Of a stretch of DNA of 64,000 nucleotides, positions 1-11,200 are shown piece by piece. A program made the translations under genes and the position numbers. The first letter of the stretch is position 1; each line of letters begins with the position of its first letter. This DNA comes from Blautia luti. GTDB lineage: Bacteria; Bacillota; Clostridia; Lachnospirales; Lachnospiraceae. The notes beneath the pieces were generated by a model that worked only from the letters and a program-made list of their open reading frames with translations, ran no database searches and was not told the DNA's origin. The stretch spans positions 241,237 to 305,236 of the forward strand of contig NZ_JAAITI010000001.1 in the NCBI RefSeq assembly GCF_013304735.1. The letters are read 5' to 3'.

Positions 1-2
1 CA

Positions 3-839
3 ATGGTAATGTCACTTGGTATGTTATGTGTCATGCTGGTAGGCGGAATCGATATTTCCATCATGTCAACTCTGGCACTTTCCGGTATGTCCATCGGTAT
101 GCTCCTGAAATACGGACATATCACAAGTACATTACTTGCTTTCATCATTGCAATGGCAATCGGTATTGCCTGCGGACTTGTTGTAGGTCTTGTAATTTCA
201 AGAGCAAACGTTCCGCCGATCATTGCAACCATGGGCTTTATGTACATCTACAGAGCAATGGGTTATCTTGTTTCTCACGGTGGTGAGTGGGCAAGTGCCG
301 CAGCTCTTGGTGAGTTTAAGAATTTTGCAACAACCAATTTCCTTGGAATCAACAAGGTTATCTGGGTAATCATCATCTGTTATGTGGTATTCTTCTTCTT
401 TATGAAATGGACAAGAACAGGACGAAGAATCTACGCAGTAGGAAGTAATGCAAGTGCAGCACAGGTTTCCGGTATCAATGCAAAGAATATCAACCTTCTT
501 GTATATGTGATCATGGGATTCCTCGCAGGTCTTGGCGGAGCACTTCAGGTATCTGTTTATGCTTCTGCAATGCCGGATATGCAGTACGGCGGTGAGATGG
601 ATGTCATCGCAGCCTGCGTTATCGGTGGTGTAAGCATGAGCGGCGGACGTGGAACTGTAGTTGGTGCATTCCTTGGTTCCATCATCCTTGCAACCATCGC
701 AAAAGCTCTTCCACTTGTAGGTATCAGTTCCCTGTGGCAGAACATGATCAAGGGTGTCATTATCCTGGTAGTAGTTGTGATCAATGTTGTCCTGCAGAGA
801 ATCGCAGACAAAAACGCATTAAAGGGAAGGGAGATGTAA
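3..839 (+). CDS. Sugar ABC transporter permease (rhamnose/ribose type), 5' partial
   Basis: Inner-membrane permease of a carbohydrate ABC importer, RbsC/RhaP-like family. The gene enters from the left edge, so the true start is outside the window; 278 residues are visible against roughly 320-350 in the family, so about one or two N-terminal helices are missing. Most of the sequence is hydrophobic helices. The GGIDIS motif near residue 15 and a GGVSMSGGRGT segment near residue 212 are hallmarks of this permease family. It ends three bases before a second permease and is followed by a rhamnose-binding-protein homologue. The two-permease arrangement fits rhamnose or AI-2 type transporters. The ATPase gene is expected just upstream. 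Family is certain; sugar is inferred. Confidence 0.9.
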   Translation: MVMSLGMLCVMLVGGIDISIMSTLALSGMSIGMLLKYGHITSTLLAFIIAMAIGIACGLVVGLVISRANVPPIIATMGFMYIYRAMGYLVSHGGEWASAAALGEFKNFATTNFLGINKVIWVIIICYVVFFFFMKWTRTGRRIYAVGSNASAAQVSGINAKNINLLVYVIMGFLAGLGGALQVSVYASAMPDMQYGGEMDVIAACVIGGVSMSGGRGTVVGAFLGSIILATIAKALPLVGISSLWQNMIKGVIILVVVVINVVLQRIADKNALKGREM

Positions 840-842
840 ATC

Positions 843-1850
843 ATGGCTGGAAAATCTGGAAGAAGTATTAACAATGTGCCGGAAAATCCGATGAAACACA
901 TCATATTCAGTTGGGAAGGCATCCTGGTCATTCTCTTTATCCTGGTAAATATTTTCTGTGCATCATTTTCTGAATTTTATAACTTGAAGAGTGTTCTTCG
1001 TCAGATGCCGGTTTACCTTGCAGAGGTATTCATGATGTTCCCGATGGCGTACATCCTGGTATTAGGCGAGATTGATATTTCCGTTGGTGCGATCGTGTGT
1101 CTCTCCGCAACATTAAGCTGTATGGTCTGTAACACAAACGCTCCATTCATTGTAGTCGTACTTACAGCACTGGTTGTTGGTGCCCTCTGCGGTGCGGTTA
1201 ACGGATTCATCCTTACCCGTTTCAAAGAGCTTCCTCCAATGATCGTAACACTGGCAACACAGATTATCTTCCGTGGTATTGCAGAGGTAACACTTGGTTC
1301 CGGCGGAAGTATTGCAGTTACAAATACAGATGGTTTCCGTGCCATCGGTGGAAAAGTCGGACAGGTTCCGTACATTCTTTTCCTGGTGCTGATCCTTGGT
1401 GTTCTCTTTGCAATCTTCCTTGGAAAGAGCACATTCGGACGTCGTACCTACGCAATCGGAACAAACCGTGTGGCAGCTTATTATGCAGGAGTTCATGTAG
1501 AGAAGATTCGTTTCATTATCTACACAGTTATGGGACTCATGTCTGGACTTTGTGCACTGTTCTTGGTATCATCTTCTTATGGTGCCAACACAACAACCGG
1601 TAACGGATTCGAGATGGATGCCATCGCAATGGCAGTATTCGGAGGCATCTCCTCCACAGGTGGTAAAGGTAACCTGGCCGGCGGTATCATTTCCGCATTC
1701 ATCATCGTATGCTTACGAGTTGGTCTTGGACAGAAGAACGTAAACGCACAGGTAATCCTTCTTATCATCGGTGTACTTCTGGTAGCAGCAGTTGCTCTTC
1801 CAAACATCATCGGTGATGTAAAAAAAGCAGTAGCAATGAAGAAAAACTAA
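843..1850 (+). CDS. Sugar ABC transporter permease (rhamnose/ribose type), second subunit
   Basis: Second membrane subunit of the same importer, 335 residues, full length. A GGGAGA ribosome site lies within the end of the previous gene and the ATG follows that stop by three bases, so the two permeases are probably co-translated. The first helix begins near residue 25. A GEIDISVG motif lies near residue 76 and FGGISSTGGKGN near residue 262, matching the equivalent motifs in the first permease. The pair probably forms a heterodimeric channel energised by an ATPase encoded outside the window. Sugar identity rests on the downstream binding protein. Confidence 0.92.
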   Translation: MAGKSGRSINNVPENPMKHIIFSWEGILVILFILVNIFCASFSEFYNLKSVLRQMPVYLAEVFMMFPMAYILVLGEIDISVGAIVCLSATLSCMVCNTNAPFIVVVLTALVVGALCGAVNGFILTRFKELPPMIVTLATQIIFRGIAEVTLGSGGSIAVTNTDGFRAIGGKVGQVPYILFLVLILGVLFAIFLGKSTFGRRTYAIGTNRVAAYYAGVHVEKIRFIIYTVMGLMSGLCALFLVSSSYGANTTTGNGFEMDAIAMAVFGGISSTGGKGNLAGGIISAFIIVCLRVGLGQKNVNAQVILLIIGVLLVAAVALPNIIGDVKKAVAMKKN

Positions 1851-1861
1851 ATATCACTTTT

Positions 1862-1926
1862 TGAACGCAGGTCGCGAAACGACTGCGTTCATGAGCAAGT
1901 AGCGAAGCGGATTGCGAATATCCGCT
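1862..1926 (+). repeat. Two-hairpin intergenic repeat, copy 1 (best preserved)
   Basis: This lies between the permease and binding-protein genes. The first hairpin has TGAACGCAG (from 1862) pairing with CTGCGTTCA (to 1892), with inner GTCG/CGAC pairs. The second has AGCGGAT (1906-1912) pairing with ATCCGCT (1920-1926) around a TGCGAAT loop. No U-run follows either, so it does not look like a terminator. Related sequences occur near 16386, 43272 and 53351. An mRNA-stabilising or processing role that raises binding-protein expression is possible but inferred. Confidence 0.7.
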
Positions 1927-2016
1927 TTACACCCCATATGATTGTTAGCTGTTTCCATCGGTGTAGCGGAGGCAGCAGCATATAAAAAAATTATATTCTT
2001 ATAGGGAGGAACAAAA

Positions 2017-3081
2017 ATGAAAAAAAAGGTAATTAGCGCAATCCTTTGTGGAGCAATGGTTCTTGGTACAGTTTGCCCGGTTCTCGCAGCAGATGACAAA
2101 TCCGAAGATACTAAGACAGAAGCAGCTGGAAATTCCGCAGAAGGCAAAAAGATCGCTCTGGTTGGTAAAGCAGCCGGCAACGCATTCTTCGAGATCGCAG
2201 CAGATGCTTTCAAATCAACAGTAGAGGCTGAGGGTGGCACAGTAGAGACTGTTTATCCTGAGACAGCAACTGCTGATGCACAGATTAAGGTTCTTGACAA
2301 CCTGATTTCTCAGGACTTCGATGCAATCTGTATCTCCGCGAACGATGTTAACGCTCTTCAGGCTAAACTTGAGGAAGCTATGGATGCAGGAATCAAAGTA
2401 TCTTCCTTCGACTCCGCACCGAACAAAGACAGCCGTGAGATTTTTGTAAACCAGGCTGGTACAAAAGAAGTTGCTCAGGCACTTATGGATGCAGTTCTTG
2501 ATATTTCCGGTGGTGAGGGACAGTTCGCTATCCTTTCCGCTACATCTCAGTCCGCTAACCAGAATGCATGGATCGACGCAATGAAGACCATCATGGAAGG
2601 CGACGACAAATATAGCAAACTTGAGCTGGTAGACGTTGTATACGGCGATGATGAGCCACAGAAATCTACAGACCAGACAGCAGCTCTTCTTCAGAACTAC
2701 AAAGATCTGAAAGTTATCTGTGCACCGACAACTGTTGGTATCGCAGCAGCTGCTAAATACCTTCAGGATAACGGATCTGAGTGCAAACTGACAGGTCTTG
2801 GACTTCCGTCTGAGATGCAGGAGTACACAGGTGATGATGCAGATCATTCCTGCCCATACTTCTATCTGTGGGATATGCAGGGCCTTGGAAAACTCAGCGC
2901 TTACACAACAATCGCTCTGATCAACGGTGACATCACAGGTGCTAAAGATGACAAGTTCACAGCTGGCGACCTTGGTGACTACACAATCACAGACGCTGAT
3001 GACGGCGGTACAGAAGTTGTACTTGGCGCACCTCTGAAATTCGATACAAGCAACATCGAAGAGATGGCTAAACTGTACTAA
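2017..3081 (+). CDS. Rhamnose-type ABC transporter substrate-binding protein
   Basis: Secreted or membrane-tethered sugar-binding protein, 354 residues, Peripla_BP_4 fold. It has a Lys-rich signal peptide (residues 1 to about 24, ending in an AxA-like site) and a short acidic linker. The mature domain opens with KIALVGKAAGNAFFE and carries segments such as KVSSFDSAPN, ILSATSQSANQNAWI, YGDDEPQKS and APTTVGIAAAAK. I recognise these from the rhamnose-binding (RhaS-type) subfamily. Its RBS (AGGGAGG) is well placed. There is no lipobox cysteine at the signal end (VCPVLAA has Cys five residues earlier), which is unusual for a Firmicute binding protein; lipidation at that Cys cannot be excluded. The gene closes the ABC operon and is followed by a terminator. 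Confidence 0.88.
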   Translation: MKKKVISAILCGAMVLGTVCPVLAADDKSEDTKTEAAGNSAEGKKIALVGKAAGNAFFEIAADAFKSTVEAEGGTVETVYPETATADAQIKVLDNLISQDFDAICISANDVNALQAKLEEAMDAGIKVSSFDSAPNKDSREIFVNQAGTKEVAQALMDAVLDISGGEGQFAILSATSQSANQNAWIDAMKTIMEGDDKYSKLELVDVVYGDDEPQKSTDQTAALLQNYKDLKVICAPTTVGIAAAAKYLQDNGSECKLTGLGLPSEMQEYTGDDADHSCPYFYLWDMQGLGKLSAYTTIALINGDITGAKDDKFTAGDLGDYTITDADDGGTEVVLGAPLKFDTSNIEEMAKLY

Positions 3082-3131
3082 TCAGAAATCTGATTAACGG
3101 ATTGACATTTTTATATGATAAAGTCCTTTTA

Positions 3132-3175
3132 AAAAGAGGTTGCTGTACTGTTCTGACGGTATGGCAGCCTCTTTT
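3132..3175 (+). terminator. Intrinsic terminator of the sugar ABC operon
   Basis: AGAGGTTGC pairs with GCAGCCTCT across a loop of about 18 bases and is followed by TTTT. It lies about 50 bases after the binding-protein stop. Confidence 0.8.
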
Positions 3176-3312
3176 ACTGATACTTGTCAGAGGAATCCAA
3201 AGGTGACAGAAAAAGAGACAGGAATAGCAGAAAAGACCTGCTTCAGATGGGTTACAGATAAAATTGGTTATGGTAAAATATAACAGAATATACAATACGG
3301 AGGAGATTTGCC

Positions 3313-3444
3313 ATGAAACAGTCAGATTCATGCAAAATCTATAATAAACTCTGTAATAACAGCCGCAGTGATAACAGATTTCTGACCGGGGCTGTTTTTG
3401 TATTATCCAAAAGTATTGAACTTAAGAAGGAGATGAAAAAATGA
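3313..3444 (+). CDS. Possible 43-residue leader ORF overlapping the synthetase-like gene
   Basis: An open frame of 43 codons starts at an ATG with a strong AGGAG site seven to eight bases upstream. It runs without interruption to a TGA that overlaps the next gene's start in an ATGA. The peptide begins MKQSDSCKIYNKLC and has no recognisable domain. A hairpin followed by TTTTT sits inside its second half. Position, RBS and overlap suggest either translational coupling to the synthetase-like gene or a leader peptide involved in attenuation. It could also be chance. No homologue is known to me. Confidence 0.4.
   Translation: MKQSDSCKIYNKLCNNSRSDNRFLTGAVFVLSKSIELKKEMKK
3358..3400 (+). terminator. 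Attenuator-like hairpin upstream of the synthetase-like gene
   Basis: AACAGCC (3358-3364) pairs with GGCTGTT (from about 3390) and a run of T follows. The loop is long, about 25 bases. It lies inside the short leader ORF and 40 bases before the next gene, where a terminator would make sense only if conditionally read through. Confidence 0.45.
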
Positions 3445-5180
3445 ATTGTGAAAAAGCACCTACAGGAAAACCAAGCGAAGATCGTCGTTGGATGCAGTAT
3501 TATCCGGAAATGATGCTCAAAATGATTCAGAAACCAGAGTGTACCTTATGGGAATACCTGGAACAGCATTGTCCTGGACCAGATGTGGTGGCAATCCATT
3601 ATTATGGAGAAGATATCACCTGGAAAACTGTTTTCGAGGAATCCGAAAAATGTGCGAGATCATTGAGGGCGATGGGATTTGGCGAGGGAGATCAGATTCC
3701 TGTATTTTTCAGATTGGTTCCAAACTTTGTATTCCTTTTACTGGCAGCAGAAAAAATCGGTGCTTCTCTGTTATGCAGAGATAACACACTTCTGGAAAAC
3801 GTTGAGGCAGTCAGCAAAGCCGATGCAAAAGCAATTTTTGCACACGATTTCCTTGCACCGAAGGAACTGAGAACTTATTGTGAGGGAGCAGGCGTAAAGA
3901 AAGTAATTCTTCTGAATCCGATGTACTATGGAGATGAGAGTACACTTCCGGATTACATAAAAGAATCTCTGGATGAGAATTATCCGCGGGTAACGGCATC
4001 CGGAGAGAATACCATGACCTGGGATGAATTCCTCTCCATCGGTAATTATTACGTAGGAAAAGTAGAAGCGGAAAAAGATCTCAACAGACCGCTGTTCCGT
4101 GCTTACACAAGTGGTTCCACAGGCCCATCCAAACAGGTTATTCACTGTGCGAATAGTATGCTCGGTACTGTATGCCAGATGAATTTCTATGGTGGATCCG
4201 ATGATGTCCGTCCAACCTGGATGGTAACCTGTCTGCCACCTGCACTGGTAGCCGTTGTTGTTTCCATGGTACTGCTTCCATTATCCTCAAATAAACTTCT
4301 GATTATGGATCCGTTTGTTGATCCGGAGGATGTAGACCTCGAGATGATGCGTTACAAACCAAACGGCTGGCCGATGATTCCGATGTTTATTGAAGCGGTT
4401 ATGCGTAATGGCCGTGTTCCGGAGGATTACGACATGTCCCATCTTCTGGCAGCAGGAGCCGGATGTGAGGCAGTAAACAACAACCAGCTTGACCGTGTAC
4501 AGGAATTTCTTCATAAACATAACTGTAATGTACGTTTTACAGTAGGATACGGAAGCAGCGAAGGTGGTTCCAACCTGACCTTCCAGATGGCTCCGAAATC
4601 TGTTCATAACGGAAATGTGGGAATCCCGATGCCGCTGAACGACATGGGCGTTTTCAAACCTGGAACACAGTAAGAACTTGGATATAACGAGATGGGCGAG
4701 ATCTGTACTGTAGGTCCTGGAAATATGCTTGGTTATGACAGAAGAAGTGCCACAGCAAAAACACTCCAGAGACATGCGGACGGCAAGATCTGGCTTCATA
4801 CCGGAGATATTGGTTATGTAGATGAGGATGGCGTTTTCTACGTACTGAACCGTGGTGCCGCATTCCGTTACGGTGGTGGTGAGCTTGCAGTACTTCCTAT
4901 GGAGAACCGCCTTGCAGATGCCAAGATCAAAGGAATTAAAGATGAATTTTTCGTACTGATCGAGGATGAAGATCATGACGGATACTTTGTTCCATACCTC
5001 TATGTTGTTCTGGAGGACGGATACAAAGTTGATGATATCATTAAAGACGTACAGTCTTGTCTGGAACCATACATGTTTCCAGTTGAAATACTGGCAATTG
5101 ATGAGAGACCTTTCTTCCACTTTAAGACAAACCGTATTGAGTTGTCCAAAGAGCTGAAGAAAAAGAATCACGATTGCTGA
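3441..5180 (+). pseudogene. AMP-forming acyl-CoA synthetase-like gene interrupted by one in-frame TAA
   Basis: Adenylate-forming enzyme (ANL superfamily: acid + ATP + CoA to acyl-CoA). The frame is open for 410 codons from 3441, hits TAA at 4671-4673, then continues in the same frame for 168 more codons to 5180, for about 579 residues in total, the usual size. The first part holds the ATP-binding YTSGSTGPSK motif (near residue 223) and the VGYGSSEGG motif (near residue 372). The part after the stop holds the LHTGDIGYVDEDG motif and the C-terminal lid domain. The stop therefore removes residues needed for ATP binding and the whole lid. GAA to TAA is the simplest origin, as the next codon is GAA. 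No convincing RBS precedes the ATG at 4692. Usual substrates are carboxylic acids; which one is unknown. A consensus error in the assembly is an alternative to a real mutation. Confidence 0.8.
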
Positions 5181-5252
5181 AAACCTGGTACTGTAAAAAC
5201 AGTAAAAACCAGATGAAGCTGTAAAACAAAAAAAAGAAAGAAGGAGAGAAAA

Positions 5253-8200
5253 ATGAGTACAAAATTACACTCAGGTCTGAAGCGCACCCTTGCATGGTTA
5301 TTGACAGCTGCAATGCTTGCACAGGGATGCTTCGTTGTATCTGCGGATGATTTTTCAAGCGAGCCGGTGGCAGCGCAGGAAACTCAGGCAGATACACAGT
5401 CTGATGCGGAAGCAGTTGATTTTGACACAGATGCTGTTGAAACAACAGAATCATCAGACGATGTTACGTCAGAGGAAGATGAAATTGCTGCCCCGGACGT
5501 AGAGCAGGATGCTGATGTGGAAGATATTTCACAGGAGGCAGACAGCGAGGAGTTAACAGCTCCGGAGACCACAGATGACAATGCGGCAGCAGAGCAGAAC
5601 GCATTTGATGACGGCAGCGCAGTTGCAGCATTTTCTGATGGTACAGAGACTACAGAAGATGAGACAGATGATTTAAAAGTTGACAATGGTTATGTTGATA
5701 TTGCAGGAGGACAGCAGTACAGCTACTCACGTCTGTATGATAAAGATAGATATGTTAGGTATGCAATAGGAACATATCCGGCAAATGGAAGCAGTTTGAC
5801 TCTTAGCGTTGGTGACAAAAGAGGAATGATGTATCATGCTTTGTATACTTCTACATCTTCCAAATATACAGACTATAAAAAAGCTAGCTGGTCAAAAGTT
5901 CGTGGCAATCATAGCAGTTCGATTTATAGTGTTGAATGGTCCAGTGATAATGAAAATATTGCAAAGGTTGTTTCTAATTCCGATTATGGTCCGTATACTA
6001 CAGGTATGTGGGTTCAGGGTGTCAGTGAAGGTACAACCACGATCAGATCTACATTTATACCAGGTACATCCTATAAAGATAAAGTCAAAACAGTGACAAA
6101 CACTTTTACTGTTACTGTTACAAAAGCAGCAGATCCGGTAAATATTGGAGATACTTCCAAAATTAAACTGACAGGAACAGCAACAACTCCTTATCTGACA
6201 ACAAAAAAAACATCTACAGATGTAGCAAGCTTATGGGGAAGAACACCAGAGATTAACTATAAAGCTTCAGGAGATGGTCTTGAAAACTGCGATGCAAGTT
6301 GGAGAGTTTGGTCAGAGACTGGTATAATCGAACACCTGTTTTGTATCAACTTTGGAGAAATGGTTGGATTAACACCTCAAAAATCAGATAATACCACCTA
6401 TACTCCATCCCCGTCTGACAGTATGTCGGATAAATTTTTACGCCCAGTAAATTCACCGGCAGATGGCATTTACCTTCGAGGTGACTTAGGTGGATATTGT
6501 TCCATGGTAGATGGTAATGTCGTATTCGACAAAGTTTCTCCAAGAGAGTCTATCTATGTGTATGCTTTTGGTGTAAAAGATGGAAAGAAAATCGAAGTTA
6601 GGGATATTAAGTGGGAATCCAGTGATCCATCTGTTGTAAGAGTTTATGATATCAGATCTGCGGTTCAGATTCAGCTGAGAAGTGATAAGGTTGGTGGTGC
6701 TGTGATCACAGGTACCTATCAGCCGACAGATGCTGAGGGAAATCCAGATGGTGATCCACTGACGATGAGTTTCCGCGTTTTTGTTAAAGGTTTCTATATT
6801 ACTGAGCCAGCAGGAAGCGATGGTTCGACCAAAACTATTGAGTTATCTCTGGATGATGAGGATAAAAACAAGACAAAAGCGATTGCTTACAAAATGATCG
6901 ATGGTAGCGGTGAAACCGGTGAGGCTGCAACTGCTGAGGGAATTACCTGGAGTATTGACAAGCCAACCGTTGCAACTGTTGACTCCGATGGTAATGTAAC
7001 AGCAAAATCTGCTGGTGAAGCTACCGTAACAGGAACCTGTGCAAGCCCAAGCACAACAGATACGGTTAAGATCATTGTAAAAGGATCAGGAAGCCTTGCT
7101 TTTGATGCTACAGAGTACAACATCAAAAAAGCAGGAACTGCTACGATCAAGGCAACTGCAACTTCAAACAATTCTACTGTAAAAAATCCTGAAATCACAT
7201 GGACAAGTGATGATGAGAAAATTGCGACTGTAGACGGTGGTAAGATTACAGGTGTCAGCGAAGGCACAACAACAGTAAGAGCATCCTGGACAGCTGACAA
7301 TGGCAAAACTTATACTCAGAGTGCAAAAGTAAATGTTGTATACGATGGTCTGTATTTATCTGACAGACAGAATGAAGTAACTCTGGCACAGGGAAGTACA
7401 CAGGAAATCGTATGGCAGCTCCTGAATATGGGCGAATATTCTAAGGGATCCACCGGAGAGGGATATAATGAGTCTTCAGATGTAACCTGGAAGTCAGCTG
7501 ACGAAGCTGTTGCAACAGTAGATTCTGTTGGTGTTATCACTGCGAAGGATCTTCCAGAAGGTCAGACAACAGCGAGCACAACTGTTACAGTAAGCTACAA
7601 CGGAACAAAAGTAAAAGATATTAAAGTAAATGTAACCGAAAACCAGAAAGTTGTTGTAAAAGGTGAAGCTGTAGAAATTACCGGAACTAAGGGTGAAACC
7701 AAAACCAACAATGCCGGTGAAGATATTACAGATACCTGGAAGATCGGTTATTTTGAAAACGGTCATGGAAGTCTGAATGCCCAGTTTTATGGTAACGGTA
7801 TTTATAATATTGATATTGTAAAGCAGGCAGGAGAAAAAGTAAGCGTTACAGGAAAGACTCCATACAGTGGATATATTTATTTGAGCCATAAATATTATGT
7901 ACCGATGGAAACTGGACAGCTTTATGGTGTATGGCAGAGTATCGCCATTAAGGTTAATGGTGAAGCAGGACTGTATCTGAACAAAAACTCCTTATCTATG
8001 AAGATGGGAGAATCCGGTACAGCAACAATCCTGGGTACCTTTATTAAGGAAGATGGAACAGAACTGGAACGAAAGTTCTGGGCAGATAAGAGTAATCCGA
8101 AGCTTTCAAAACTTGAGATGGTTGAAGGCGATACAAATATCGTTACAGCAAAAGCAGATCCGGAAGATGGAAGAATGCTGCATCTTACAGCTGTTTCTCC

Positions 8201-11200
8201 TGGAAAGACTACGATCACAATCAAATGTTATCCGTTTGATCCTACAGCTACCTGTGAGGTAGAAGTAACATCTGACGCAAGACTGGTTCTTACTCCGGCA
8301 GATAAATTGAGAGTAGTACAGGGTGATACACAGACAATTGAGGCAAAAGCATGGGACGGTTCCGCATATGTGGAAAATCCTGAAATTACATGGCAGAGCT
8401 ACAATACAAAGATCGCAACTGTAGACGACAAAGGTGGAGTTACAGGTGTTAAAAAAGGATCTGTTGGTGTAGCTGCAACATGGAATGGCATTACATCTGA
8501 CCCGGTACAGGTTACTGTAGTTCCAAGTAGAACACTCAATGTAACAACTACATGGGATGACGATAACAACCGTGATGGTAAACGTCCGGAAAAAACAACA
8601 CTTCAGCTGACAACAACAGACGGTGAGAATGTTGGGGATCCGGTAGAACTCAACGCAGATAACGAGTGGAAATATACATGGAAGAATCTTGCATCTGAGG
8701 ATGAAGACGGACAGCATATCTCCTATCTGGTAACTGCAGTTGAAGATGACACACTGACAGCAAACAACTATACAGCCGAAGTAACAAGAAGCTCCTCTGA
8801 TGATGAATTTGTTGTTACTTACAAACACGAAATCGAAAAAACAGGCATCACCGCAAACGTGACATGGGATGATGCAGACAACCAGGATGGAATCCGTCCG
8901 AAGGAAGTAACCTTACAGCTCAAAGCTGACGGCGAAGCAGTTGGAGATGCCATCACTGTAAAAGCAGACAGCAATGGTAACTGGACAAAGACCTGGTCAG
9001 ACCTTCCGGTAAATAAAGAAGGTGCAGTTGGTCAGGCAATCGTGTACACTGTAGAAGAATCCGGACTTCCGGACGGATATGCATCTGCAGTAGCAACTGA
9101 TGAAGAAACAGGAGCTATCACAGTTAAGAACTCCCACACACCGGCAGTAAAAGACCTCACAGTATCTGCGAAATGGGATGACGCGGACAACCAGGATGGT
9201 GTTCGTCCGGCATCTGTTGACGCAGTTCTTTACGTAGGTGACACAGCAACAGACAAGACAGTAACTCTTACAGCAGAAGAGAACTGGACAGCAACCATCA
9301 AAGACATGCCTGTATACGCAGCAGGTAAAGTCGGCGAGGCAGTGAACTATTCTCTGAAAGCTGCAAAAGAAGTAGAAGATTATACAAGCGCAACAGACGG
9401 ACTTACTCTTACATTTACCCATAAGGCAGCCGTTACAGCAGTAACCGCAACCATCACATGGGATGATGCAGAGAACCAGGATGGAATCCGTCCGGATTCT
9501 GTAACACTTCAGCTGAAAGCAGACGGTGAGTCAGTTGGATCCAGAATCACAGTTGATGGAACAAACGACAAGTGGACCAAGACATGGGATAACCTTCCGG
9601 TTAACAAAGCTGGTAAGAAGGTTACTTACACAGTAGAGCAGACCGGTCTTCGTTCTGAGTACACTCAGGCAACAGCCGGAGACGCAGCAACAGGCTTCAC
9701 AATCACAAACAGCTACACACCAAAGGGTGTTGATATCGCTGTATCTGCAAACTGGGATGACCAGGACAACCAGGATGGAATCCGTCCGGAGGCTGTAGAG
9801 GCTGAACTTTATGCAGACAACGTATCTACAAACAAAAAGGTACGCCTTACCGCAGATACTGACTGGAAGGCAACCTTTGAGAAACTTGCAGTAAACAAAA
9901 ACGGTAAACCAATCAACTATACACTTCAGGCAACCAAAGTTGAAGGATATGATCTGACAACAGAGGGAAGCGGAGCAGACGGCCTTGTTCTGAAATATAC
10001 ACACAAGGTAAAAGCAGTCGATGTAACAGCAACTGTAAAATGGGCAGATGGTGAGAACCAGGATGGAATCCGTCCGAATACTGTAAACTTACAGCTGAAA
10101 GCAGATGGCGAGAACGTTGGTGATGCAATTGTTGTCAATGCAAACAGCAATTGGACCAAGACATGGAGCGGACTTGCAGAGTATAAAGCTGGTAAGAAAG
10201 TTACTTATACCGTTGAGGCAACTGGAATCAGATCCGAGTATAAAGTAGAGATTACCGGAGATGCAGCAACCGGATTTACAGTTACAGCAACACACGTACC
10301 TGCAAAAGCAGAAGTAAAAGCATCTGTTGTATGGGATGATGCAGACAACCAGGATGGAATCCGTCCGGAGGCTGTAGAGGCAGAGATCTATGCAGGAGAT
10401 GTATCCAACAGCAAGAAAGTAAGACTTACCGCAGAGAACAACTGGACAGCTTCCTTCGGTGAAATGGAACTGAAGAAAGACGGCCAGGAAATCAAGTACA
10501 CTCTGGTAGGAACAAAAGCAGATGGATATACTTACACATGCACCGGAAGCGGAGCAGCAGGACTTGTCCTGACATACACTCACAAACCGGAAGTAGTAAG
10601 CGTTTCCGTAAACACAACATGGAATGACAAGAACAACCAGGATGGTCAGAGACCAGGATCTTACAGCGTTCAGCTGAAAGCTGATGGTGAGGCAACCGGC
10701 GATGTGATCACTCTGAACAGCAGCAACAGTTTTGCAAAAGTATGGAAGGATCTTCCGAAATACAAAGCAGGCAAAGTTGGCGAAGCAGTTAAATATGAGG
10801 TCGCTGTATCCGGACTTCCAGAGAACTATGAAACAAGAACAGAAGCAGACGGCAACACATTTAACGTAATCAACACTTACATCCCGGAGACAGTACAGAT
10901 CCCGGTAAGTGTAAAATGGGATGATGCAAACAACCAGGATGGCAAACGTCTTGATTCTGTAGAAGCAGAGCTTTATGCAGACGGACAGGCAACAGGAAAC
11001 AAAGTAACCTTAGATGAGAAGAACAGCTGGAAAGCTTCCTTCGCAAAGGTTGATGTCAAGAAAGACGGAAAGAGAATCAACTATACCGTTAAGACAACCG
11101 AAAACAAAGATTACACCATTACAACAACAGGCAATGTCCTGGATGACAATGGAGTTGTAGTTACTTACAAACATGTACCGGAGACAGTAAATGTATCCAT

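Noticed and set aside
4692..5180. Separate second gene starting at the ATG at 4692
   Set aside because: It continues the upstream frame exactly across the TAA, has only a weak AACGAG upstream, and supplies missing parts of one enzyme.
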